From Clarireedia homoeocarpa (lineage: Eukaryota > Ascomycota > Leotiomycetes > Helotiales > Rutstroemiaceae), in NCBI GenBank assembly GCA_001465935.1, contig LNKV01000049.1:1-64000 (forward strand): DNA of 64,000 nt, given 5' to 3'. How positions within the stretch are numbered: position 1 is the first letter of the stretch; each line of letters starts with the position of its first letter. Shown piece after piece: positions 1-10,336 of this stretch. The notes beneath the pieces are model-generated. The model did no database searches and was not told the DNA's origin. It saw only the letters and a list, made by a program, of their open reading frames with translations. A program made the translations under genes and the position numbers.

Positions 1-55
1 TCGGTGGATTAGTAGTTGGGTGGGTGACCACCAGCGAATCCCCACTGTTGTATGT
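1..55 (+). rRNA. 5S ribosomal RNA, 3' part, cut by the window edge
   Basis: The first 55 bases read as the 3' half of an ascomycete 5S rRNA. They contain the box C core around 12-32 (GTTGGGTGGGTGACCACC) followed by GCGAATCCC and the closing helix GTTGTATGT. T-rich sequence follows at once (TTTT at 57-60 and another T run at 71-75), as expected for RNA polymerase III termination. The 5' half lies outside the window. Dispersed single 5S genes outside the rDNA are normal in filamentous ascomycetes. I cannot tell whether the copy is full length and active. Confidence 0.88.
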
Positions 56-192
56 CTTTTGGGTCTTCCTTTTTGCTACCCCACTCCAGAAACGTGTGTC
101 AACGACTAATTCGACTTCGCGAAGTCAAGATTGCTTTTCTTAGCTAAGGTGAGGGTTGTATTTTTAAGACACCAGAGATGACTTTCTCTATA
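56..192. other. 5S downstream spacer
   Basis: Pol III terminator-like T runs lie at 57-60 and 71-75, followed by unremarkable AT-rich sequence. No gene is seen. Confidence 0.5.
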
Positions 193-248
193 AGGGACTA
201 GGAAATATCAAAAAATATTTGCTTTTATAATTCCTCGCCACTTATCAT
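193..248 (+). repeat. left copy of a ~55-bp direct repeat flanking the NADAR gene
   Basis: This stretch, from GGGACTAGGAAATATC to ATTCCTCGCCACTTATCATC, reappears at 2589-2644 in the same orientation. By eye there is one 1-base indel, about six transitions and a changed end. The shared core is ATATTTGCTTTTAT. The two copies bracket the repeat array and the NADAR gene. Confidence 0.7.
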
Positions 249-365
249 CGGGCACGAAGAGTGATTCTCAGTGAATATTTCCAGTGAAGCTGATCTGAAC
301 TTCTGATGGCCGTTTCCTCTATCTCTTTTACATATCAAAACATATCTTCCCTTTGCAACTGCGTC

Positions 366-826
366 GGACTATACGGAAACAAGGTTCTACTGCGTGTAGA
401 TATTTCCTACTTTTCCTCTCTTCAGTCCGTAAGGAAACAAGATTCCACTGTATGTGGATATTTCCTACTTCTCCGCCCTTCAGTCTGTACAGAAACAAGG
501 TCTGTATTGCTCTCCATTCTCAAACTCCCGCTCCTCTACCCGTACGGAAACAAGGTCCCACTGCATGTGGATATTTCCTATTTCTCTACTCCTTAAGCAT
601 TTCTCTCCATTCTCAACTTCCCACCTCCCCTCCTCCTATTCTCAACTTCCCGCTCCTCAACCCGTACAGAAACAAGGTCCCACTTCATGTGGATATTTCC
701 TATTTCTCGACTCCCCAATTCATACAGAAACAAGCCCCTCAAGTACTGCTCTCCATTCTCAACTTCCCACCTCCCCTCCTCCCATTCCCAAGTTCCCGCT
801 CCTCTACCCATACGGAAACAAGACTA
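366..826 (+). repeat. degenerate direct repeats with TACRGAAACAAG units
   Basis: Seven copies of a TACGGAAACAAG-like word start near 370, 428, 488, 542, 665, 724 and 811. Four of them continue into a CACTGCATGTGGATATTTCC-like tail followed by CTA(C/T)TTCTC. The others continue into a CTCTCCATTCTCAACTTCCC-like pyrimidine-rich filler. Unit spacing is mostly about 58 bp, with longer units of 87-123 bp where the filler is inserted. The block stays open in several forward frames. It ends about 30 bases before the NADAR start codon, so it sits where the promoter or 5' UTR should be. Confidence 0.8.
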
Positions 827-855
827 ACCAATATATCGATAGACGATAACTAAAT

Positions 856-2202
856 ATGGCGGCCAAGACTCAATTCGATTTGCAGGCTCCGGATGAAGAA
901 GAATTTGGCAAAGTGGTCCGCCCACCGTCGAAAGAGTCCTTCACATTCAAATCCGCAGTCAACGGCAAGCTCCCCAAGAACGGACATTACGTTTTTGGGA
1001 GTCACAATCCCAAGAGTGAAGGGCATTGGTGTTCAAATTTTTGGCCGTCGCCATTTAAAGATGACTCGGGAAATGAATGGTCTACTGCAGAAGCGTAAGC
1101 CGCCACATTATACTATCCCCAAGCCATACTGATCTGTCAATTAAATAGGTATTTCCAGGCAAGCAAGGCCGCATTGGCTAAAGACCGGAATAGTTACAAC
1201 AAAATTCTAATGGCAAAAACACCCAAGATGGCCAAACTCCTCGGCAGGCAAGTGAACATTCAAGGCTTAGAATGGGACAAAGTGTCTTGGAAGTACATGG
1301 CAGATGCCATCTATTTCAAGTTTAAAAGAAACCCAGAACTGCGGGAAAAACTGCTGGCCACAGGAGACAAGATCATAGTAAAAGCACAGCCGGATCACAT
1401 ATGGGGGAGTGGCCTTAGCCACAAACAGACGATAATTACCGATATCAGAGAGTGGGAAGGACAAAATATGTTGGGGGAGGTGTTAATGCTATATCGCAAT
1501 TATTTACGGCTATTGAAATCGAAAGGGTTGGACCCCGCGACGACGCCAGAGTGTCTTAAGAAGGGTGAGATAGTATATCCAAGTCAACGAGGTATGTGAA
1601 ACAAATATTACGAACAAGAGTCCCTGGTTATCTGTTGCTTACACTCTATCTTTATTCTAGATCGAGAAGATATACCAGAGACTACAAGCGTACAACTTGC
1701 CGAACACGATGAATCAGAGAGCCAAGCCGGTCCCGCCCCTCCTGATAATTCCGAAGTACCCCAAGGCCAAAAGCGAAAGGCAGACAATTCGCATGAAATT
1801 GAGCTGGTCAGAAAGAAACAGGCTGTGGAAGAACTCGATGTAGCAAGGAGCAGAGATACTGAGGCAGCTGAGCAAGAACAGCTCGATAGAGCCGCTCAAG
1901 GCAACTGGAAAATTCGAGAAGACAAGAGGGAAGCGGAAGCCAAGCGAGTTGAATTAAAAGCCCAACCATCAAGACAGTCCACCAGACCGACCCGTGCGAT
2001 CAAGATGAATAATCAGGAAGAGGCAATAGAGGACGCACCACAATCGAACAGAAATTATAGGAAAGCAGCGGATGAGTCGACAATGCCGAAAACAACGAAC
2101 TTGGATATAACCATCAACCAGCCGCAATATGAGCTCGCATCGACAGTACCGGAACTATCTATCAGCATCAGACTATATCTAGGCAAGTCGAGGGACAACT
2201 GA
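856..2202 (+). CDS. NADAR-domain (YbiA/DUF1768-like) protein with charged C-terminal extension
   Basis: Three exons: 856-1094, 1149-1591 and 1661-2202. Joining them gives about 407 residues. The N-terminal half carries NADAR landmarks: a LSNFxP-like segment read as CSNFWPSPF, then AEAYFQASKA across the first splice (the Glu/Tyr pair matches the conserved EhxxQaxKa block), and near the end GQNMLGEVLMLYR, matching the family GxNxLGxxLMxvR signature. Known NADAR proteins act on ADP-ribose-type N-glycosidic bonds or riboflavin intermediates. The substrate here is not known. After residue ~230 the protein is Lys/Glu-rich and probably coiled coil, with no domain I recognise. The start is the first ATG after the repeat array. 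The gene is bracketed by two ~55-bp direct copies. Splice joins restore family motifs exactly, so the model is good. Confidence 0.85.
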
Positions 2203-2742
2203 CGAATCTAATCTATTCATATTTCTTATTCAATATTTGATGTTTTCTTTTATTTATTTTACTTTAGGGGAGGCGTTGAGATCAGCATCTTTGTTTACAG
2301 TTTATCTAGTATTACACGTATCCTAAACATCATTGAGGTATAGAATGGGTACATAGAGAGAGAAGAATGGTTATATATTCTTTCATATAATACTTTCGGT
2401 TACTTACAAGAAGTGCAGCAAGATGAATTTGAAAGGTCGAGTTGGGAGGCGGGTATAGTGAGTAGGTAGATATGAATTATAAGATCTTATTTCGAATCGA
2501 TTGATATCAGTTTAGTCAATTATAAAAGCATATTATCTGGTGGTATTAAATATTTCTTGTACTCGACCGAAGAATAATTGAGAAGTGAGAGACTAAGAAA
2601 TGTCAAAATAATATTTGCTTTTATGATTCCTCACCACTTCCATCCTAAGAATGCTAAATTTGTGGGTAGTTGCTATCGTAGCCTCAACTACTGAATACAT
2701 CAGTCAATGTTCCTAGCAATATCGTCATCAAAACATCCTATC
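2203..2742. other. AT-rich spacer with the right direct-repeat copy
   Basis: This holds the 3' flank of the NADAR gene and of the converging hydrolase gene. The right copy of the ~55-bp direct repeat lies at 2589-2644. No further gene is seen. Confidence 0.6.
2589..2644 (+). repeat. right copy of the ~55-bp direct repeat
   Basis: Reads GAGACTAAGAAATGTC through ATTCCTCACCACTTCCATC and aligns with 193-248. Most differences are transitions (G/A), with one extra T. Confidence 0.7.
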
Positions 2743-3621
2743 TCAAATCCCATTCTTCCCCAGAAACCTCAATATAACCTCCCCAATCTCCTTCGTATTT
2801 GTCTCCAGCGCAAAATGTCCCGCATCCAAAAACACCACCTCACAATTCTTCGCATCCCTCTTAAACGCCTCCGCACCAGCCGGCAGGAAGATCTCATCAT
2901 TCTTCCCCCAAACCGCAAGCACGGGCACGTTTGATTCTCTGAAGAACTTCTGAAATTGCGGATACAGCTCGACATTCGTTTTATAATCCGCAAACAGATC
3001 CAGCTGCAGCGCTTCCTGGCCCGGCCGTGTCAGGAGTGCGTAGTCTAGTGCCCAGGCTTCGGGAGCAATGAGCTCCGGATGAGGCGATCCAGCTGTGTAT
3101 TGCCATTTGGTGAAGTCGAGAGAAATGACGGCGGAGGAGAGACCGGCGCGGGCGGTGGCGATGGCAGCGGGGTCGGTGGCTGTCCAGAGATTTTGGAGAG
3201 GCGCCCAGAAGTCGCCGAGGCCTTCGGTGTAGGCGTTGCCGTTTTGGGAGACGATGGCTGTTACGTTGGTTGGTTGACGGAGAGCGAGACGAAGAGCGAC
3301 GGGGGCGCCGTAGTTGAAGATGTAGAGGGCGTATTTTGTGATGGAGAGGGTGGTGATGAAGGATTCGATGGAGCGGGAGAGAGCGTCAAAGGTGTAGGTG
3401 TAGTTTCGCTCTTCGGGGATTTTGGTGAAGCCAAAGCCGGGGAGGTCGGGGGCTATGACGTGGTACTTTTTAGAGAGGAGTGGAATGAGGTTGCGGTATT
3501 GATGGGAGCTGCTTGGGAACCCATGCAAAAGGAGAATGGTGGGGGCGGAAGAGGGGCCGGATTCTCGGTAGAATATTTCTATGCCGTCAGTCTCGACGGT
3601 TTTAAATTGGATGTCAGTCAT
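2743..3621 (-). CDS. alpha/beta-fold hydrolase, nucleophile Asp apparently replaced by Asn
   Basis: Single exon, 292 residues, begun at the MTDIQF methionine (3621). An in-frame extension to 3711 exists but lacks family similarity. It shows the haloalkane dehalogenase/epoxide hydrolase-like fold: the oxyanion loop LLLHGFPSSSHQYR (residues ~30-43), APDLPGFGFT (~57-66), then YIFNYGAPVALRLA at 100-113, where relatives have FDYGAP with the Asp nucleophile. The acid-loop region AVWGKNDEIFLP and the catalytic His segment DAGHFALET are both intact near the C-terminus. Codon 103 at 3313-3315 reads AAC on the minus strand, one transition from GAC. The protein is otherwise full length. Substrate unknown. 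It may be an inactive or altered enzyme. Confidence 0.85.
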   Translation of the reverse strand: MTDIQFKTVETDGIEIFYRESGPSSAPTILLLHGFPSSSHQYRNLIPLLSKKYHVIAPDLPGFGFTKIPEERNYTYTFDALSRSIESFITTLSITKYALYIFNYGAPVALRLALRQPTNVTAIVSQNGNAYTEGLGDFWAPLQNLWTATDPAAIATARAGLSSAVISLDFTKWQYTAGSPHPELIAPEAWALDYALLTRPGQEALQLDLFADYKTNVELYPQFQKFFRESNVPVLAVWGKNDEIFLPAGAEAFKRDAKNCEVVFLDAGHFALETNTKEIGEVILRFLGKNGI

Positions 3622-4146
3622 TTTGCTTGTTGTCGCAGGTTGGCCACTAGTTTGCAAAGAATTGTTTGAATGAAAACTTGAAGAATTCCGAAGGCCTTCA
3701 CGTTCAACCACCTGTAGATATATACCCAGTGATATGGGAATATTATGTCTGGTAAGATGCTAGAACTCCATATCATGCAGATTCCGTCAGCATAATGCTG
3801 GTTGGAATGCACATATCTCCTGCAAGCCGCGGAACTGAATAATCTTAGCTTTGTCAGCCGCTTGCAATGTATCCCAGGCCAGCAGGAGCATACAATTGGT
3901 TGAAACTGTACGCCATCCATCCACCACGACAACTCCGGAGAAAATCGCGTAATAAAGTTAGGACACTAATCCAATGTCATGTCATGTTGTGTGACATATT
4001 TTCTGTCAAAAGGCGCGAGGTGCACACTTTAAGCAAAGCTTTGATGGTTCTGCTTACCCTTTCAACCTTAACAGCTTCAATCGCCGTACGTATTTGTAAG
4101 AACAATTTTCAAATCCCGAATCTTTCCAACTTTAGTCCGTTCATAT
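3622..4146. other. intergenic region
   Basis: Upstream region of the hydrolase and downstream of the P450, both on the minus strand. No gene or clear repeat is seen. Confidence 0.5.
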
Positions 4147-5999
4147 TCACCAAACTGCTGTAGCACCAGGCGACCGTTGAACCCTACAAGGAAGACCACC
4201 TTCCATAGGTAAGGTAAGACTATTCTTACTGATCCTTTCCTTTTGATCAAGCAGCGCGAAATCGAATTTTAAAACCAACTTCGAGATGACTTGTGCAGCC
4301 ACAGATTCTGCCATTTTCTTGCCTAGACACGTCCTTGGGCCTCCATTGAATACTGGAAATTCAAATGCTGTCTTAGAAACCAAGCCTCCATTCTCGATCC
4401 ACCTTTGTGGTCGAAACTGATCTGCATCATCACCCCAAATCGATTTCGAACGATTCATCGCCCATGGGCACCACACGAGAACGGCATTTTTGGGAAGATA
4501 AGTGCCATCAGGTAATGTAGTCGCTTGCTCGCATTGCTTGATTTCGAATGGAACGGGTGGGTAGAGTCTTAAAGTCTCATAAAATACAGACATAGTATAT
4601 GGTACTGCAGATGGATGGAACGCAGCGGAGAGAGTATTCTCATCATACCTGGAACTATCGTTGACATGCTTAACTTCCTGTCGAATGCGATCTACCTCTG
4701 CTGGATGACGCATTAACATATAGAAAACCCATGTCAAGGCCTGTGCAGTAGTATCTCGGCCTTTGATATCAGCTAGAAGCAAATATGTATTAGAGAGTGC
4801 TTGTTTACCTGCTGAAAGATAGTTGAGAGCTGCATCAGCCACAGTCTTATGATCGTCGATTGAATCCAAGAGCGAATTGATCAAACTACCCGAAATGCAA
4901 TCCAGTGAATCACTTTCTGATTTATTCTTTTCCCGTCGTGATTTGACAGCATTCGCGACAATCTCGGCACCAAAGGCCTTGACTTTCGCAATGGAGGATC
5001 TGAAGCGAGCCCCAAAAATCATCTCGGTGACGGGCCACAAAGGATTCTGGAATCTTTCCCCTGTAGCACCGGAAGCATATTCAAATGCTAGAGAAAATTC
5101 ATCTCCAGAATGCATTTCCATCTGCTGGACATTAGAGATCTGCTCAGTCGTGGGAGGAACATACTTGCATCATAGGCCATACGTCCCATCAGCTTGGTAG
5201 TCAATTCATGAAACTCGGCTTCTAGATCGATATCTTGGGAAGTATTACATGCCGCATTAAGCTTTGCGATAGTCTTATTGAGATAATTAGGCAGAGCTAT
5301 ATCTGTGAGAACCTTCATATTTGAGTTGCTCAAGAAGGCTAGTCCAGCTTTCCTCTGAACCTTCCATAGATTACCATCTGCATTGATAATGCCATTGCCT
5401 TGAACTTGTGTTAGAAAACGATGCCGAGATAGATGTATTGAAAATAGAATACAACACACCAAACAAATCCCAAGATCTGCTTTTCACGAAATCCCCCTTA
5501 GCAAAGATACCTTCGTTCTTGAGGACGTATTCGAGATTCTTGGGGTCATTAATCACGACCCCTGGTGGCAATGAAGGTACTGAGATCTGGAATGTCTCAA
5601 GACCGAACTGTCGTTCGCACTTGACGAACCAGGAGAATAACTTGTGACGAGGTTGCAAGAAGACAATGCCATTGCCAACGAGTGGGAGTGTATTGGGCGG
5701 GCATCTATAATTTTGATCAGTATCATATGATTGGTCAGAGCATGGGCTCAAGTAGATTCTAGCCATGAAGAGGATATCCAGAAAGGTCCTTGGTCTGAAG
5801 ATAATCCAGGAGTTATTTTGCACATATATCGTTCTTTGTCTTCCTCAATTCGCCCTTGCAGTCATTCGGCGCAGCAAATCTTGAAAAAAGTGTTCACCTA
5901 CCTCAAACTCTGACCATTCCTCCGGATCTGCGAACCACAAAACAAAAAATACAAAATCAAAGACGTAACAAAGACCAAAATGAATGTCAAAACATACAT
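4147..5999 (-). CDS. cytochrome P450 (CYP52/CYP86-like clan), five exons
   Basis: Minus-strand exons: 5902-5999, 5460-5704, 5169-5404, 4809-5121 and 4147-4760, about 501 residues. Residues 1-22 form a hydrophobic ER anchor beginning MYVLTFILVF. Later come the helix I motif SAGRDTTAQ (made only after removing a 48-nt intron at 4761-4808), ExxR as ETLRLYPPVP, the PERF-like FRPQRW, and the heme loop FNGGPRTCLG with Cys442. The AGRDTT form is typical of fatty-acid/alkane hydroxylases of the CYP52/CYP86 clan. The natural substrate is not known. The third intron (5122-5168) fits only with a GC donor (GAT/GCAAGT). A start codon inside the mRNA at 5999 is supported by the anchor. The gene lies 312 bp from a divergently transcribed membrane-protein gene. 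Confidence 0.9.
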
Positions 6000-6311
6000 C
6001 TTGTCAATGGATGAAGGAATGAATCATGAAAATCACATGAGAGAGATCCGGACAAATGTTGATGAATTATTTGGTTCAATATGAACTTCCACCAGCGTGT
6101 TAAAGTTGCAGGAATGTGACATCACTAAATTAGTGAAACCCGCCGCGAACGTCACTACCTAGACGACTCTGGAGCTCCCTCTGTTTCAGAATTTAGAGTC
6201 GACGTCTTCCTCAATTGCGATTTTGTTCTGTTATAGAATTCGGGATCGAATCGTTTTCTTCATCAACAATTCAATTGGTATATGAGAGAAAGAGAAAGAG
6301 AAAGAGAAAAG
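6000..6311. promoter_or_regulatory. short divergent intergenic region
   Basis: 312 bp between the P450 start and the start of the next plus-strand gene, so both promoters must lie here. A GAGAAA-repeat purine run (about 6284-6310) sits directly upstream of the plus-strand ATG. No specific factor site is recognised. Confidence 0.4.
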
Positions 6312-7589
6312 ATGGTGCACCTAATCCCACGCCTTCATTTGTTCGAGATCAATGATCAGTTCTGGTGCGTTAGATTATCCAAGCTCCCTGAAGCTCTCTG
6401 AAGCTCCCACAGCTTTCCCCCCTCAATACTCAACCTCACATCCCCCAACCCTCCTCTCTTTTCTTCTTTCTACACCACACTCATCTTTCCCCCAATCCCT
6501 CACTAACCACATCTCCCCAACCCCAGGTTTCCCCAATACTTCCGCTCCAAAATCCAATCCTGCCTCACCCTCTGCTGGACCTTCTACGTCCCCCTCCTGC
6601 AACCCAGTTCGCCCGCCCAACTCGTCGCCCGCACCCTCTCCCGCACCCTCTCTACCAACATCACGCACTATACCTACATTGACTTCTGCTCCGGCGCCGG
6701 CGGACCAACCCCCTACATCGAAATCCACCTAAACTCCCAACTGCGCTCCTCTTCTTCCCCCGCCACGCCTCCCTCCGACGAAGCCAACACATACGCCGCC
6801 GTCGCCGCCGCCCCGCGCACCAATGGCCTCACCTCTCACGCCCCCCACCCCGTCATGCAGACGACACAGACGCAGAGCCGCGAGGTGAAATTCGTGCTCA
6901 CGGATCTACACCCGCATATCCCCGACTGGACTGCCGCGAGCAAGAAGAGCGCGAATCTGACGTTTATTGACAAGCCGGTGGACGCGGCGAATGCGCCGAC
7001 GGACTTGTTAGATGGGGTGAGAGGACGGGAAGATAATGGGAAGAAGGTTTTTAGACTGTATAATTTGGCTTTTCATCACTTTGAGGATGCTTTGGCTACG
7101 GAAATCCTGAAGAATACGATGGATACTGCGGATGGTTTTGCGTAGGTTTTTTGCTTCTTGTTTTTTTTTAATTCTTCGACTTTCTTTCCTTGTACCATGA
7201 AAATCCCACGAGGTTTATGGAATAAATGCTAACGTCTCCCTTCAAACAGCATCTTCGAGCTCCAAGAACGCACCATTTCATCGCTCATCACCATGTTCGG
7301 AATGGGCATACTAATGATGATAATCACGCCCTTCTATTTCTGGCGCAGTCCCGGACATCTGTTCTTCACATATGTGATCCCCATCATACCGTTTGTGTTG
7401 GTGTTCGACGGATTGGTGTCTAGTTTGAGAACGCGGGATGCCAAGGAAGTCGAGGCGTTGATGAAGAAGGCGGCGGGAGGGAGGGATGGGTTTGGTGTGC
7501 CGGGGTGGAAGATTATGAGTGGGAGGGAGAGACATACGTTTCCTACGGGTTATATGACTTGGGTTATGGGGGTTAAGGAGGAGGAGTGA
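6312..7589 (+). CDS. conserved fungal membrane protein with SAM-methyltransferase-like motif
   Basis: Exons 6312-6364, 6527-7141 and 7250-7589, 335 residues. The tiny first exon encodes MVHLIPRLHLFEINDQ and joins in phase 2 to a WFPQYFRSK segment across a 162-nt C-rich intron with a CACTAAC branch site. Residues ~62-73 read IDFCSGAGGPTP, a glycine-rich motif I typical of SAM-dependent methyltransferases. FVLTDLHPHIPDW later fits motif II, and FHHFED fits a motif IV-like position. Two hydrophobic segments follow in exon 3 (around MFGMGILMMIITPFYF and YVIPIIPFVLVFDG). I know such proteins as conserved hypotheticals in ascomycetes. Enzymatic activity is inferred, not shown. It converges on RAD4 with only 145 bp between stops. 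Confidence 0.8.
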
Positions 7590-7734
7590 GGTGGTTGCAG
7601 AAAAGCGATGAGTATAATGTAGAGGGGTTGAAATTGAAGGTATCCAAGATTGTATTATTGATTGTAGTATAGACATGTAGAATTACTTGAGGCTGGATGG
7701 CAGGATGGCAGTGAGATGATAACTGATTCCAGCT

Positions 7735-10336
7735 TTATTCCGGGAAGAAGCCACCTGCCATATCATCATCGTCATCCACATACGTATCACTCAACTCACT
7801 CTCCGAATCATCTCTTACAAAACCGCCCCCATTATCTTCGTCGCTATCATCATCGCCATCCCCCTCTCCCTGCTCATTCTCCTCCTCCTCCTCCCCATTA
7901 TCCTCACCCCGTTTATCGTCATCCCGCTCCTCCCCCTCAACCACATACCCATCCACCCTCTCCTTAACCCTCAACCCTACCAAAAACCTCCTCCACAACC
8001 CCAGAACCCTCTCTTCCCTCCTCTCCTCCTCCTCCCTCTCCCTCTCCTCCCTAAACCCCTCCACCACCGCCTCCACCGCCTCCCTATACTCCCCAGCCAC
8101 CACCACCCCCTTTAAAACCGCCGTCCCATGTCTCCCTTTAAACACAAACCCCGTCAACGCCGCCGCATAATCAATCCCCAGCAGCCTCGCCGCCTGCGCC
8201 GCTTCCGGATGCGGGATATGCGCTCCGCCTGCTGGCACCATCGACGGGACATACACGTCTATATTCCCGAACGAATTTTTCGGCACGCGGCCGTTGACGA
8301 TGGGTGGGGGGATGTACAGTTCCGTTTGGTCTTCTGTGTAGAGATTTGTGCCAGCTCGTTCCGAGCCTCCTTCGTCGTCGCCGTCGTAGTCGTCAGGTTT
8401 CTTCCGCGCTGGCACGACTTTGGTTGGGATTTCGCCCATTTTGACTTCGCGTCCTAAACGGTACCATGCATCTGCGCTTCGTACAATCTTGACGTCTTTT
8501 CTCCGATAGACATTCTCCATCTTTTTGCCGCCGGGTGCGGTATTATCTTTACCCGTTGCGACTCTTCCACTTTCTTGCTCCGCAACAATAACTTCGTTTC
8601 GTTTTAGATGTCTTTCGAGCGCATATACTGGATGGTCTTTGAAATCCTGGACATTTTTCGGCATTGGCTCTCGACCTTCTAATACTGTTAGCTCTCCGTC
8701 TTCGATTAGTTCTGCATCGGTTTTCCATCCTCGGGAGAAATGGTGCATGGTTTTATTCCACCATCTTTGGCCTCCAGGAGTTGATTCTACGCGTTGTTTC
8801 CGTGTCTTGGAGTTCGGTGCTTTAGCATAACGTCGCGTGACGTCGCAAGCTGCTGTGTCGGCGGAAAATGCAATCACGTAGCTCATGAGGTTATCTCTGT
8901 CGGTGGAGGGTGGTTCAAACTTGTGGGGTTTGGCAATAGTTTCGGTCACGAGGGGGTCAACGGGAATCCATTTTTGGTGCGCGACATCTAGAACTTCGAC
9001 CCAGAATACAGGGTAAGCTGATTCATGGATCGTTTTGGGCTTTGGTTTGGGCGGTGGTGGAGGTGGCGGAGGAAGAGGTGGAAGGTGGTAGGATGATGCA
9101 CCTGGGTGGCCGAGGCGTCGACGAGGATTTGCAAGTAGTGATTCGGTGGTTTCGGTATCTGGTGAGATAACTGGTCTCTCCGTGTCTGTAGTACTTGTTG
9201 GGGTTTTTGGTCGTGGCTGGATAGGCTTTCGCATAGGAGGCCCGCCAGTGGTAAATGATAATGGTTGGAGTGAGCATACTAGACGAGCTTCAACATCCGC
9301 ACTTCGCAACAGAGCGCAAAATAGCTGCGCTCCAACATCTCTAGAACCTTTCAGTTCTTTTGCAGCTCTGCGGAAATCTGCTTGTTCATAAGCAGCATCC
9401 GCATCTTCAGGAAGCGTGTACTAGAAATAGATAAGTAGCCGCCCATCGAACACATTGTTGAAAACTCACATTTTTTATGTGCTCCTCATCGTCGGCCCAT
9501 AGAGCTTTTCGCATTCCTCTCTTTGTGACCTCAAATTGGGTCCTCCACATAACAGCAGCAAGTTCCAGCCCGCGTTTCAATGCATCAGTCTGGCTAAACT
9601 GTGATAAATCTTGTCGTGGTCTAAGAAAACTAAGCATTTTTTTTGTCAAGAGCGGCTTGAGCATATCCTGAACCACAGAATCATTGCACCACTCATTTCT
9701 TCGATCTGCATGTGATAGTAGACACAGAACGTGCAGTTTATGAATTTCCAATCTCAAAATTCTCTCCGCTTGAGTAATTGCTTTACGCTTTGGAGCCACA
9801 GGGCGGCTTTGCGGAACGGAACTGGCAGTTAGATTCAGTTCCAGGTCTCCTGGTGGTTCGTCGTCCTTGTTATCAAAATTGACATTTTCCCAGTCGATGT
9901 CACTTTCTGCAGTCTCCTCGTCAGAATATCTGTACATGGTCTGTTGAGGTCTGCTCAATTCTTCGTTATCAAGTCCATCATCGTCGAGTACTTTTGGCGC
10001 AAAGACATCTTCAAACTCAACATCTTCATCATCATCAGGATCATGCGACTCCGTGACAGAGGGCTGTTTCGGACTCGAAGTTGGAGGCTCGGCTCTTGTG
10101 GCTGCAATAGCCCGTGGCCCAACCTTCCTCTTTTTCAGAGGTCGGTCTGGGATTTCTAACTGGCTTGGAAGGGTTTCTGCCAGCATGTCTCTATACACGT
10201 CTGGGACGACATTTTTGTTTGCAGCTTTTCCTTTTCCCTTCACCCTAGCCGAAGCTCTCCTGCCAGGCGTTTCTGTGGAGGAATTGGCAATATCGTTGGA
10301 TTGCTTCTTTGGCCGCCCCCGTGTTTTTGGTGGCAT
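7735..10336 (-). CDS. RAD4: nucleotide excision repair damage sensor Rad4/XPC
   Basis: Two exons, 9470-10336 and 7735-9420, with a 49-nt intron joined in phase 0, giving 850 residues. Rad4 recognises helix-distorting DNA damage together with Rad23 in the nucleus. The N-terminus is basic and disordered (MPPKTRGRPKK, acidic patches near residues 100-160). A transglutaminase-like half follows from ~195 (HVLCLLSHADRRNEWCN) to ~475, including YPVFWVEVLD at 425-434. Beta-hairpin domains BHD1-BHD3 span ~543-750: BHD1 includes KDHPVYALERHLKRNE and BHD3 includes FGNIDVYVPSMVPAGGAH and GFVFKGRHGTAVL. The tail is very acidic (Glu/Asp runs from ~800). A Pro-rich insert (PPLPPPPPPPP) around 404-413 lies within the TGD. 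It is head-to-head with the K+ channel gene. Confidence 0.93.

Noticed and set aside
353..853. Overlapping 96-166-codon openings in the repeat block
   Set aside because: They exist because the repeat unit lacks stops in several frames. They have no domain or splice logic and end at the NADAR leader.
3079..3669. 196-codon plus-strand opening over the hydrolase gene
   Set aside because: It is antisense to a conserved coding exon and is Gly/Glu-rich in the way expected from the complementary strand.
2743..7589. Hydrolase, P450 and methyltransferase-like genes as a biosynthetic cluster
   Set aside because: No core synthase or transporter-regulator set is present, and the third gene is a widely conserved membrane protein. 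Adjacency alone is not enough.
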